Assembly (NCBI RefSeq): GCF_039537005.1
Contig: NZ_BAAAZR010000002.1
Span: 1 to 64,000, forward strand
Source: Sphaerisporangium flaviroseum
Lineage (GTDB): Bacteria > Actinomycetota > Actinomycetes > Streptosporangiales > Streptosporangiaceae
Length of the DNA stretch: 64,000 nucleotides
Direction of reading: 5' to 3'
In this document: positions 44,673 through 52,905 of the stretch, piece by piece
Numbering within the stretch: position 1 is the stretch's first letter
How the letters are laid out: each line of letters opens with the position of its first letter
Program-made: the position numbers and the translations under genes
The notes under the pieces: generated by a model
Database searches by the model: none
The model's input: the letters and a program-made list of their open reading frames with translations, nothing else
What the model was told of the DNA's origin: nothing

Positions 44673-46136
44673 ATGCGGGCACAGGCGAGCGAGCCCATCG
44701 GCCTATCTGTGGCGTTCTGGCAGCGCCAGGACGTATTTGACGCGCTATGCGCTCGGGATATCGGCCATGTGTTCCGCCTGGTCCGTCAATACGGCGGTAT
44801 GAGTCAAACCCGAATCGGTATCGCGGTGAACCTCAGCCAAGGCAAAGTCAGCGCCATCATGAACGGGTCCGCGCAGGTCACAGCCCTTGAGGTTTTCGAG
44901 CGCGTCGCTGATGGACTGGCCATGCCCGACCCCGCCCGTATCGCTCTAGGGCTCGCCCCGCGCAGCAGCACCACGGCTAGCCCGTCCCGGGATACCACCT
45001 TGCTCCCGCCCTGGGCGGTCACCTCGCCACCGGTCGACTCCCCGCGGATGGGGCCACCTACTGTGGATCTCGTCCGCTCAGGGGAGGACGAGGACACCAT
45101 GAGACGCCGCGACTTCGTCGGACTGACAGGCGCCGCCCTATTCAGCGCCGTACTCCAGCCCGCCCCGACCAGCCGGCCAACAGACGGAATTGAAGACCTC
45201 GCCGCCGCCTTGGTCGACTACCCTGCCGCGACAGAGCAGCCGATCGACATCACCGGACTCGCCCGCGGCGTTGCCCAGGCCAAGAGCACCTATCAGGCAT
45301 GCCACTATGCCGAGGTGACCGCGATGCTTCCTGGCCTGCTGCGATCTGCACGCATCGCCTGTACGAGCGCGACTGGCGACGCTCGCCATCGCGCCCACGT
45401 CCTGTCGGCCGAAGCCCACCACGTCGCCGCGTCCATCCTGCTCAAGCAAGACGACAAGGGTCTCGCCTGGCTAGCAGCCGACCGCAGCACCCAAGCGGCC
45501 CACGCCTCCGAGAACCCGTTGATGATCGGCTCTAGCGCACGGATCATCACCCGCGCCCTCATGGATGGCAAACACCACCGCGCAGCCATCAACACCGCCA
45601 GTGCCGCCGCGCAGCGCATGGACACCGACCTCACTCGCCCGAACGACAACGACCTTTCGATCTACGGGTCTCTGCTCTTGTCCGGAGCCGTCGCCGCCGC
45701 CAAGACCGGCAACCGGCACACCGCCGCCGAGCTGCTCGATGAAGCCGACCAGGCAGGCCGCAGACTCGGCCACGACGGTAACCACATGTGGACCGCCTTT
45801 GGTCCCAACAACGTTCTATGCCACCGGGTCAACATCGCCCTCACCATGGGCGACGCCGGCACCGCCATCGACTTCGCTCGACAAGTCGACATCAACGCCC
45901 TACCGATCAATGAACGGAAAGCCACTCTCTTGCTCGATACCGCCCGCGCGTTTCTCACCTGGAACAAGCACGACCAGGCCCTCTACGTACTCCGTGCCGC
46001 CAGCGAAATCGCGCCCGAGGAGATCACCGCCCGCCCCGCCACTCTCCGGCTGGTCCGCGACCTGCTCGCGACCGCGCCCATCACCGTGAGGCGCGACGCC
46101 CGCGAATACGCCGAATCTCTCGGAGTCTCGGCGTGA
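44673..46136 (+). CDS. XRE-type regulator with TPR-like C-terminal domain
   Basis: 487 residues. A helix-turn-helix at about 35-90 (MSQTRIGIAVNLSQGKVSAIMNG) and a Ser/Pro linker are followed by a helical TPR-like region (about 165-480). A Tat-like RRRDFVGLTGAALFSAVL stretch at about 143-160 is typical of this family and probably not an export signal here. It is coupled (GTGA) to a flavoprotein gene. A palindrome lies 58 bp upstream. Confidence 0.87.
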   Translation: MRAQASEPIGLSVAFWQRQDVFDALCARDIGHVFRLVRQYGGMSQTRIGIAVNLSQGKVSAIMNGSAQVTALEVFERVADGLAMPDPARIALGLAPRSSTTASPSRDTTLLPPWAVTSPPVDSPRMGPPTVDLVRSGEDEDTMRRRDFVGLTGAALFSAVLQPAPTSRPTDGIEDLAAALVDYPAATEQPIDITGLARGVAQAKSTYQACHYAEVTAMLPGLLRSARIACTSATGDARHRAHVLSAEAHHVAASILLKQDDKGLAWLAADRSTQAAHASENPLMIGSSARIITRALMDGKHHRAAINTASAAAQRMDTDLTRPNDNDLSIYGSLLLSGAVAAAKTGNRHTAAELLDEADQAGRRLGHDGNHMWTAFGPNNVLCHRVNIALTMGDAGTAIDFARQVDINALPINERKATLLLDTARAFLTWNKHDQALYVLRAASEIAPEEITARPATLRLVRDLLATAPITVRRDAREYAESLGVSA

Positions 46137-46684
46137 GCAAGGTTCTCTACATCATCGTGTGCGCCGCCGGCCCCGCCGGAGACGTCGGCAAGCTCGTCAC
46201 GCTGGCCCAAGACGACGGATGGACCGTCCAGATCATCGCCACCCCGCCCGCACTCGACTTCATCGACGTGCCAGCCTTGGAAAAGCAGACCGGCCGCCCT
46301 GTACGCAGCCAATACCGCAAGCCGGGGGAGCCGAGGTCACCCCGAGCAGACGCCATCATCGTGGCCCCCGCCACCTACAACACCATCAACAAGTTCGCCC
46401 AAGGCATCGCCGACACCTACGCCCTCGGCATCCTCTCCGAAGCCCCCGGCCTGGGCATCCCTGTCGTCGTTCTCCCGTTCGTCAATACCGCCTTAGCAGG
46501 CAGAGCGCCGTTTCGCTGTAGCGTGGATCAACTACGTGCCGAAGGTGTCCGCGTCCTCATTGGTCCCGGAAAGTTCGAGGCCCACGCCCCCAGCTCGGGG
46601 GGCGACCGCGTCGACACTTACCCCTGGTCTCTTGCCCTTACTCAGGCGCAAGCCCTAACCAGGCTTGACGATCGCGACGACTAG
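46133..46684 (+). CDS. Flavoprotein of the HFCD type
   Basis: A 183-residue flavin-dependent Cys-decarboxylase-like protein (related to the Dfp/EpiD/UbiX fold). Conserved features include the GPAGD N-terminal loop, IATPPALDFID, ADAIIVAPATYNTINKFAQGIADTYA and VVVLPFVNTALA. It is translationally coupled to the XRE-TPR regulator; the pair recurs in actinomycete mobile DNA. The substrate is unknown. Confidence 0.85.
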   Translation: MSKVLYIIVCAAGPAGDVGKLVTLAQDDGWTVQIIATPPALDFIDVPALEKQTGRPVRSQYRKPGEPRSPRADAIIVAPATYNTINKFAQGIADTYALGILSEAPGLGIPVVVLPFVNTALAGRAPFRCSVDQLRAEGVRVLIGPGKFEAHAPSSGGDRVDTYPWSLALTQAQALTRLDDRDD

Positions 46685-47083
46685 GCCACCAATCCCCGAG
46701 ACGATCGATGTCAGTGCAACTACGGAGGCAAGACATTCCTTCGGATTGATCCACAGCCCGCGATTGGCCTCCCGCCATTTTCCGATGCCCATTCGCTGGA
46801 GGAAGTTCTGCCGTTTGTGCTGCATGAGATGGCAGCCAAACATGAGACCCTTAGCATTGTTTCGGCATCGTGGATCTTGTCCTGGCTTCGCCTGCCGATT
46901 AATCGCCCCGCACTGGTGGGGGACCTTGAAGAGGAAGTACGCCAACGCTCCAAGAGAGAGCACGATGAGTACGGGAGCTATCTTGATCTTGTCGTCTACA
47001 GCCACCCAACCCCAGATTGCAAGGGCAAAGACCAAATAACCCCAGTACTTCGCTATGAACCCGGTTGTCCCTCGCTTCGCCAC
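46655..47083 (-). CDS. Small membrane protein of unknown function
   Basis: 142 residues: two N-terminal transmembrane helices (about 13-30 and 35-52), then a Cys-rich segment (HQCGAINR, CRNNAKGLMFGCH) and a C-terminal helix. The Cys/His arrangement suggests metal binding. Its 3' end overlaps the flavoprotein gene by 30 bp in convergent orientation. Confidence 0.72.
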   Translation of the reverse strand: MAKRGTTGFIAKYWGYLVFALAIWGWVAVDDKIKIAPVLIVLSLGALAYFLFKVPHQCGAINRQAKPGQDPRCRNNAKGLMFGCHLMQHKRQNFLQRMGIGKWREANRGLWINPKECLASVVALTSIVSGIGGLVVAIVKPG

Positions 47084-47574
47084 GTCCGGAACCTACCGAG
47101 ACCGCCGTTGGCGAGACCAGGGGAGAAATCGCTACCTGGTCAGTGACACTAATCTGAGTTGACAGGCCCCAGCTCTGTCGATGCCTACGTAGGTGTCGGC
47201 CTTGCTGTACGTTGCCGAATTCCGCTTTTATGGATCAAGGCGGCAGCGCTCCGCGCCGCCGCACGGCCCGCCGCCCGCTCCGCCCGGCCGGGCGTGCGGC
47301 GTGGGCGCCGGTCCCGGCCGGCGGCGGGAACGCGGGCCGCCCGCCGTACGCAGCGCCCGCCGTACGCAACCTGACCCGCCGACCAAGGACGCGCCACCAC
47401 GCAGATGCAGCACGACGATCGCCATGCTCTGGCCGGCCGCCATACGGGGATGGGGGCGATCGAAGGTCCGGGACTTCGTTCCTCAGCCCCAGCCCACCGA
47501 GCCACACCAATGCTATATATCAGCGTCCGATGACGGGAAGGCGGTACGATGCACATTCACTAGGCAGCGAGGAA
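47084..47574. other. Gap with abrupt composition change
   Basis: No supported gene in about 490 bp. It includes a very GC-rich block (about 47230-47460) with repeated CGCCGTACG motifs, then turns sharply AT-rich into the next gene. It looks like a junction between the AICE backbone and cargo. Confidence 0.5.
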
Positions 47575-48468
47575 ATGACTCCTGATATGCAGTGGCGACT
47601 CTTGGTCCCGTTCACAGCACCCCAATTACGCTTCACCGAAGAATTGAGCAAAACGGTCGCCGGATATGGCGTCACCATACGGCCAGGCTCTTTCCCGCTC
47701 GGCGAGATTATCGTTTGTAATCTGCCATCCGAAGATGCAGTCCGCCATGCGTTTTTGACCCTCAAGCGAGGCATGCTTATCGCGAGTATAAATGTTCCTT
47801 GCGGAATAAGGATTGAAGATGACTTGATGATTCTGGATGACAATTCAGCTCTACCAAGCCGGAAGGAACAACCATTTGCATGCCCACAGTCTAGAAGTCT
47901 TGAACGCATCATACTAAAACCGGGGCCGATTGAGTATCAAATGTCCTTCGCGCTACCCAAGCTAATGCAGGGCATCCAACTTGGCGCAACCTCAAAAGCT
48001 GTCGCTCAAGCGCTTTCGGATCAACGAATTGCGCTGGCATGCACGCTCTACATTGACAGCTTCTTTGAAACTTCTTACGAGGCGCAGTTCATCACTCTTA
48101 TCGGAGTTCTTGAAGTGCTCAAGGAGCGGGGCCCGGTTTCCCCTGATGCTATGCAACTTATTGACGGCTGGCTCGAAGAGATTCGGCATCTGGAAGTTGG
48201 TGAGGCCCAATCGTTTCGAGGTCGCCTAAACTTCCTCAAACAAATTTCTCTCGGTGCCGGAATTAGGCGCACCGTTACTCGATACCTCGGATCTGATCGA
48301 GCTCGTGAAGTTCAGGAACTCTACAATATTCGGAGTAAACTGGTACACGAGGGTGAGCGACCTCTGGAATTACGTGATAACTTACGACAGGCAGAGATTA
48401 TTGTTCGCGAGCTTCTGGCAAAGATTTTGGTTGACCCAAGAAATCTATCTGAAGGCAGAGATATCTGA
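47575..48468 (+). CDS. AT-rich cargo protein with candidate HEPN motif
   Basis: 297 residues. The N-terminal half is beta-rich and unassigned; the C-terminal half is helical and contains RSKLVHEGE, an R-x4-H motif as in HEPN ribonuclease domains, similar to defence proteins of the Apea/HEPN kind. The ATG at 47575 follows GAGGAA; the open frame upstream is GC-rich and probably not translated. At least three TTA codons and low GC mark it as acquired. HEPN assignment is by motif only. Confidence 0.7.
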   Translation: MTPDMQWRLLVPFTAPQLRFTEELSKTVAGYGVTIRPGSFPLGEIIVCNLPSEDAVRHAFLTLKRGMLIASINVPCGIRIEDDLMILDDNSALPSRKEQPFACPQSRSLERIILKPGPIEYQMSFALPKLMQGIQLGATSKAVAQALSDQRIALACTLYIDSFFETSYEAQFITLIGVLEVLKERGPVSPDAMQLIDGWLEEIRHLEVGEAQSFRGRLNFLKQISLGAGIRRTVTRYLGSDRAREVQELYNIRSKLVHEGERPLELRDNLRQAEIIVRELLAKILVDPRNLSEGRDI

Positions 48469-48707
48469 TCTTAACCGAGCGCGATCTTCCCGTGGTCATA
48501 AGCCTACGGCCCCTGTAGAATTTTGAGATCATGGTCGTGATCTTCGCCGGTAATGGGCCGGTGAGCTTGGTCTTGATGATGGCGCCGCCTGTGGCTCGCG
48601 GCCACCGCGGGATCTTTGATTGTCCACACAACATTCGATGATCACGCGCTAGCCGCACCCATGCCCACTCAAGCGGCGCGATTACCAACTGCAACTGGAG
48701 TACTAGA
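48469..48707. other. Gap between cargo genes
   Basis: About 240 bp with no supported gene. A short minus-strand frame in a GC-rich patch (about 48530-48640) could be a remnant of another gene, but I cannot assign it. Confidence 0.4.
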
Positions 48708-49097
48708 CTAGTCGAGGGTTTCTGACGCTGACACGCTGTACAGCCCGGTCTCGCTTCTCAATTCCTGCGACGAACTGTGCTTCAATAACAAGAATTTCGT
48801 ATGCTGGGCTTGGATCACTTTACATGCGGCGTCGATCTGTGTGCATGCTTCAGCCAGCTTTTCCAATGTCAAGCGGTTCTCTTGCTGCGATTGGCCGTCG
48901 TGCTGCCAGGTTTGGATACCGTAGATTATCAATTGACATACAAAAGCGATGACGGCAAGCGCCAATGCTAGAGTGTTGAGTGTATCGGCGTCCTTCGCTG
49001 CCGCTATAGCCGCAATGGTGGCAATGGTTCCGAGATTCAGCAATATACTTCCTATTGCCAGAGTTCGCCACTTGATATTCATCTCTCCCGGTGACAT
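48708..49097 (-). CDS. Two-helix membrane protein with coiled coil
   Basis: 129 residues. Two transmembrane helices (about 13-35 and 42-63) are followed by a long charged helix (QQENRLTLEKLAEACTQIDAAC). The ATG at 49097 has an AGGGGGT sequence upstream; ATG 49082 is the alternative. It is AT-rich like its neighbours. This layout is common for small membrane effectors, but no family is recognised. Confidence 0.65.
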   Translation of the reverse strand: MSPGEMNIKWRTLAIGSILLNLGTIATIAAIAAAKDADTLNTLALALAVIAFVCQLIIYGIQTWQHDGQSQQENRLTLEKLAEACTQIDAACKVIQAQHTKFLLLKHSSSQELRSETGLYSVSASETLD

Positions 49098-49149
49098 GGA
49101 ACAGACCCCCTGATCGTTAGTGATGGAATTTCCTCTTACGCGTGTCAAC

Positions 49150-49728
49150 TCAAGACCCGGTACAGTGGCGGCGACCGCGAGAGTGCTGACCGGCTTTGAA
49201 ACGGATGCTATTGGCGCTTTTCTCGCTCTCCACGGATTCCTCAGCACTAGACATCGACTCTTCCTCGCATAGCGCATCAATAATCATCGGTTCAGGCGCG
49301 GCTGGACTTTTCCAAAAGTCAAGGGCGATATCCGTTGCCCCGAGGCATCGCGCTACGATGACCAAATCCTGCTGCTCGATGCCTAACTGGGTGAGAGATT
49401 CGATCAGTTTCCTCTGTTCCTGGACTACTCTCGATTCGCGCCTGTGGCGGCCGCCTTTCTTTTCGAGATCTGCTACGGCGGAATCGATCGCGGCATCCAC
49501 GTCTGCCTCATCGAATATAGGTAGAGTGGCCGTTGCCTGCTTATGTATAAGAAGGACGTCTTGAGATAGGTCTTCTTCATCGACCAAATGGATCAGTGTG
49601 GAGAGCACCTTCTTGTAGTCGCTATCGATGCCTTGCTCATAGTTCGCTGGGCGTGAATCGCCGGACGCAAGGCGACCAGCTATCTCATGTAAGCGATCGT
49701 TGACTGAATCGAGAATACGATCGTTCAC
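49150..49728 (-). CDS. Sigma-factor partner protein, unknown family
   Basis: 192 residues, acidic, mostly helical, no membrane segment. Its GTG at 49728 overlaps the sigma factor stop (GTGA), the usual arrangement of a sigma factor and its anti-sigma factor. No zinc-finger anti-sigma motif is seen. A regulatory role on the sigma factor is inference from coupling. Confidence 0.68.
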   Translation of the reverse strand: MNDRILDSVNDRLHEIAGRLASGDSRPANYEQGIDSDYKKVLSTLIHLVDEEDLSQDVLLIHKQATATLPIFDEADVDAAIDSAVADLEKKGGRHRRESRVVQEQRKLIESLTQLGIEQQDLVIVARCLGATDIALDFWKSPAAPEPMIIDALCEEESMSSAEESVESEKSANSIRFKAGQHSRGRRHCTGS

Positions 49729-50384
49729 TCAGCATCGCCTCTCTCGGTCATTATGGGCTCGAGCAAAGATTTAAGCTTCTCGCGTGTGGTGAAGACCGTG
49801 GACTTGACCGTACCGATCGAGATGCCCAGGATGCTGGATATCTCTTTTTCGCTGCAGTCGTTGATGAAGCGCAGCACAGCAACTTCTGCTTGGCGTGATG
49901 GTAGTGATCGGATAGCGCCCTCTATGACGATTCTTCTTATTACGGCCTCGTCGGCGCCGGCCTTAGTGAGGATCGTATGAGCTTGAAGGACGTTTTCCTC
50001 GACATTCGTCAGAGATTCTTCCTGGGTTATGTCCGGTGATTGCAGAATCCGTAGCATGATCCGATTCGCAACCTTGTGGGCATACAGGTCAGGCTTAGGA
50101 TGCCTATGGACTATGGCCCACTTTCTCTCGCATATGATCATGGACGTCTGAGCCACGTCTTCTGCCCGTCCCCAGTCGCGGCATTTGGCGAACATGGCTA
50201 CCCGAATTCTAGGGTACATGTATTCGTAAAATGCGTCGTAACTGTGGAGCCAATGCGCTGTTCCGCCCTTCGGGGTGGCATCGATTGAAGAAGTCGATGG
50301 CGTATGTGAATCCGCGAGCATTCCCGGTTCCCGGATTTCTCTCGCGGCCGAGGATTGACCCTTTGATGGTTGTGTCACGAACAT
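49725..50384 (-). CDS. RNA polymerase sigma factor, ECF type, AT-rich
   Basis: About 219 residues from ATG 50384 (TTG 50447, ATG 50441 and ATG 50321 are alternatives). Region 2 is YEYMYPRIRVAMFAKCRDWGRAEDVAQ and region 4 is SLPSRQAEVAVLRFINDCSEKEISSILGISIGTVKSTV. It is unusual to find such a gene on an AICE, and its composition differs from the element backbone. Confidence 0.85.
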   Translation of the reverse strand: MFVTQPSKGQSSAAREIREPGMLADSHTPSTSSIDATPKGGTAHWLHSYDAFYEYMYPRIRVAMFAKCRDWGRAEDVAQTSMIICERKWAIVHRHPKPDLYAHKVANRIMLRILQSPDITQEESLTNVEENVLQAHTILTKAGADEAVIRRIVIEGAIRSLPSRQAEVAVLRFINDCSEKEISSILGISIGTVKSTVFTTREKLKSLLEPIMTERGDAE

Positions 50385-50447
50385 TCCGTATAGAGTCGCC
50401 GCTCGCCGGATTTGGCTAAACGGTATTAGATGTATGTTCATGCTCAA

Positions 50448-51189
50448 TCTTGCGAATGAGCCTACGCTTGCAACCCCTTCCGGGACAGAACATCACAAAT
50501 CGGATATTTGGAGCTAATGCGGCATCTGGGCGCCTTCGCTCTGGAGTGCACCCGCGTGGCGTCGGTCACTGCTCTGTGGCGACGGCGTCCGTTAGATGCC
50601 GTCGTAGTGATAAAGGCGATGTCAGGGGGAAAGGTTGGGCGTAAGTGAAGATTGAGGCAAGCTGGACATCTGACTGGATGCGTTGACGTGCCTTTGTGGC
50701 ACAGTGGCCAGTTTGCGGCTTATGCGACTCTTAATCCTTATGTCGGGATTCGTGTTGCTCTGGCATGTCGTTGATCATAGAACCCGGGCGTGCGGGTCGA
50801 GGCGGACAGGATGATCGGATGCTGGAGCCGTGCGCGGCCGCATCCAGTGATCCCTCGGTGGTTGCAGTGTCTAGTTGCAGTCCGGTCCCGCGCGATGCCG
50901 TTCCAGGGAGACCGGAGCGATGCATTTGTCCATCTTGAAACGTCCTGGGACGGGCAAGGGCCGAGCTGCTAATGCGGATTGGGTACGTGCGCCGACGCCA
51001 TAACGATGTACGTGCCATGGGCATGCCTAAGCGCGTGCCACTTCGTGCCACCCAGCGTGAGCTCAACCCAGGTCATCACCATGATCACCGTGCCATTAGC
51101 GTGCCATTAGCTCGCGCCGGGGAAGGTCGCTCGTGGCCGGCGACGCTTGGCGCGCCGCAGGTCGGGGGACTGGCGAGGCGGTCATGGCT
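50448..51189. other. Right-end non-coding region of segment A
   Basis: No supported gene in about 740 bp. The last 200 bp hold clustered CGTGCCA motifs (51011, 51034, 51044) and the tandem arm repeats, and resemble 55980-56153 at the end of segment B. It is best read as the attachment-site arm of the element. Confidence 0.6.
51090..51111. promoter_or_regulatory. Arm-type repeats at the right end of segment A
   Basis: Two head-to-tail GTGCCATTAGC copies (51090-51100, 51101-51111) about 80 bp before att copy 2, matching the pair at 37157-37178. Confidence 0.7.
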
Positions 51190-51248
51190 CCTTACAAGCG
51201 AGGGGTCACTGGTTCGAACCCAGTAGCGCCCACCAGCCAAAACACCCC
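51190..51248. repeat. att copy 2 (attR of segment A / attL of segment C)
   Basis: 59 bp identical to 37071-37129, reconstituting the 3' part of tRNA-Val without its 5' half. A CCCCG...CGGGG hairpin follows at 51245-51270. Confidence 0.95.
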
Positions 51249-51291
51249 GCTTCCGATCAAGGAAACGGGGCGTGAGTGACTAACTGAGTGA

Positions 51292-51369
51292 CTACGCCTC
51301 TTCTGACAGCGGGAAGATGCCGTCCATCGCCCTCGCTCCCTCCTGGATGACCCGGATGTCAGGGCTTCG
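51292..51369 (-). pseudogene. Integrase C-terminal relic
   Basis: A minus-strand frame ending at 51292 reads VIQEGARAMDGIFPLSEEA and stop, a typical tail of actinobacterial tyrosine integrases, right next to an att core as expected for int. Upstream of about 51369 the match is lost. The identification rests on a short peptide. Confidence 0.45.
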
Positions 51370-51478
51370 TCGCGCGGTGGTTGCCTGCCTTCTTTAGGGA
51401 GTACGTGGGGGGCGTCGATGGGCCGCCGCCGCTTGTCCGACGTAAGGTTCGCGGACCGCTCCGTTGATTCGCTTGACC

Positions 51479-51901
51479 TCAACCCCGCGGGATGGATCGG
51501 GCGCCGCGGGCTTGGTGTGGCGGGTCGATGCCCCAGCTGATGACGCGTCGCGGGTAGATACGGATGATCGCGCCGAACGTACGGGCGGCGCTGTCGGAGG
51601 GGGCGTCGATGGCTTCCGCGGTGCCGCGGATCTCCAGGCATCGGATGCTGTCCATGCCGCCCGACATGTCATCGACGACGACGGCGGCCCGTGGCCTCGC
51701 CCGCACGTTGCGGTACTTACGGCTAGCGGCCATGTTGTGACCGCCGATGTCGATCGTGTTGGTCACCGGATTGTAGTAGCAGGACACCGGATTGACCTGC
51801 GGGCCGTCATCCGGCGCGATCGTGGCCAGACGGCCGAGCCGCTGGGCGGAAAGGTAGGTGATCTCACCTTCGGTGAAGACGGTGGTGTCGATTCGGCTCA
51901 C
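51479..51901 (-). CDS. PPOX-class (pyridoxamine oxidase-like) flavin/F420-binding protein
   Basis: 140 residues of the split-barrel PPOX family: EGEITYLSAQRLGRLATI at the start, QVNPVSCYYNP, IDIGGHNMAASRKYRNV and AVVVDDM in the core. Such proteins reduce small molecules with FMN or F420. The GTG at 51901 overlaps the MDR reductase stop (GTGA), so the two are one operon under the TetR regulator. Confidence 0.86.
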   Translation of the reverse strand: MSRIDTTVFTEGEITYLSAQRLGRLATIAPDDGPQVNPVSCYYNPVTNTIDIGGHNMAASRKYRNVRARPRAAVVVDDMSGGMDSIRCLEIRGTAEAIDAPSDSAARTFGAIIRIYPRRVISWGIDPPHQARGARSIPRG

Positions 51902-52812
51902 GTCGTCACCAGCACGATTTTTCCGCGGGCATGACCGGTCTCGATCTCGCGATGAGCAAGGGGCGCTTCCTCCAGGTTGAATCGCTTCCATATCGGCACT
52001 GTCAGGTCGCCTTTCTCATAGCGAGCGACAAGACCGGCGAGCCGGGCGGCTGAGCGGTCGGTCCCGACCCTGCGTACCCCAAGTCGTTGTTCGGCCTGCC
52101 AGTCGACCAGGGTGATGGCGCGCTCGGCCGTGCCGAGCAGCCGCACAGAGACGTCGTTGGCCTCGCCGCCGACGCAGTCCAGCGCCGCGGTGATGCCCTC
52201 CGGCGCCAGCTGCCGGACCCGATCGGCGAGTCCCGGTCCGTACGTCACCGGCAGGGCGCCGAGGCTCTCCAGGTAGGCGTGATTGCGCTGACTCGCAGTG
52301 CCGATCACGGTAGCCCCGCGTGCGATCGCGAGCTGTGTCGCGAACGAGCCGACGCCACCGGCCGCCGCGTGTATCAGCAGGCGGTCGCCGGCGGTGACGT
52401 TCAGTGCGTCGAGCGCGGTGTCGGCCGTCTGCCCGCTGGCCGACAGGACTCCGGCCTCCGGCCACGGCATGGCGGACGGCTTGCGCACGGCGTTGGTCGC
52501 CGGTGCCACGACGGTGTCGGCGTAGCCGACAGCGTCGACGAAGGCGATGATCGGCTCGCCTGCGGTGAACTCGGTGACACCGGCCCCGACCATGTCGACG
52601 ACACCCGCCACCTCGTTTCCAAGGCGCGCGGGAAACACGGCGGGGTTGTACCGGGCGAAAGCGCCACGTCGGTAGCCGGCGTCGAACGGCTGTACGCCGG
52701 CTGCCTTCACCCGGACTCGGATCTCCCCTTCCGCAGGGTGCGGGTCGTCCGTTTCGACCACCTGCAGCACCTCCGGTTCGCCGTACTCGGCGAACACCAC
52801 GATCCTCGCCAT
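51898..52812 (-). CDS. MDR-superfamily NADPH-dependent oxidoreductase (quinone reductase-like)
   Basis: A 304-residue zinc-free medium-chain reductase with GroES-like N domain and Rossmann domain; the NADPH loop is AAAGGVGSFATQLA (about 150-163). It likely reduces quinones or enones. It diverges from the TetR gene, with a palindromic operator in between, a classic inducible detoxification unit. ATG 52812. Confidence 0.9.
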   Translation of the reverse strand: MARIVVFAEYGEPEVLQVVETDDPHPAEGEIRVRVKAAGVQPFDAGYRRGAFARYNPAVFPARLGNEVAGVVDMVGAGVTEFTAGEPIIAFVDAVGYADTVVAPATNAVRKPSAMPWPEAGVLSASGQTADTALDALNVTAGDRLLIHAAAGGVGSFATQLAIARGATVIGTASQRNHAYLESLGALPVTYGPGLADRVRQLAPEGITAALDCVGGEANDVSVRLLGTAERAITLVDWQAEQRLGVRRVGTDRSAARLAGLVARYEKGDLTVPIWKRFNLEEAPLAHREIETGHARGKIVLVTT

Positions 52813-52853
52813 GTCTTGCCCCTTCGTGTAGTCCAGGTAGTCGAGGAAGTATC

Positions 52854-52887
52854 AATCATTTGATTGATAGTTGTCAATCAAATGATT
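52854..52887. promoter_or_regulatory. TetR operator, perfect inverted repeat
   Basis: AATCATTTGATTGA and TCAATCAAATGATT arms with a 6-bp spacer, in the gap between the MDR reductase and TetR genes. Both promoters probably lie here, so the regulator would repress both directions. Confidence 0.85.
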
Positions 52888-52905
52888 AACTGCTGTACTG
52901 GGGCG

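Larger units (their letters stand above)
37071..51248. mobile_element. Actinomycete integrative and conjugative element (AICE), segment A
   Basis: About 14.2 kb between identical 59-bp att copies at 37071-37129 and 51190-51248. In order it holds a tyrosine integrase, HUH Rep, zinc-ribbon protein, FtsK-like translocase, two small genes, a Pra-type activator, a GntR repressor, small genes, an XRE-TPR regulator and a flavoprotein, then an AT-rich cargo. The gene set matches pSAM2-type AICEs, which transfer as double-stranded DNA with a single FtsK-like protein. No separate excisionase is evident. Confidence 0.9.

Noticed and set aside
47212..47574. N-terminal extension of the HEPN-like gene
   Set aside because: The upstream open frame is GC-rich and Arg/Pro-biased, unlike the AT-rich gene, and ATG 47575 has a good GAGGAA site.
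48530..48700. Possible insertion-sequence remnant between cargo genes
   Set aside because: A short GC-rich patch with an open minus frame, but no inverted repeats or transposase motif can be seen.
51190..51248. Possible second, third and fourth tRNA-Val genes at the att copies
   Set aside because: Only the 3' part is present; the D-arm and 5' acceptor strand are missing, so these are attachment sites, not tRNA genes.
51192..51641. Minus-strand frame ending in VGATGFEPVTPRL
   Set aside because: This tail is the translation of the tRNA-Val 3' repeat, a common false gene end beside tRNA-derived att sites; only the short integrase relic frame is considered.
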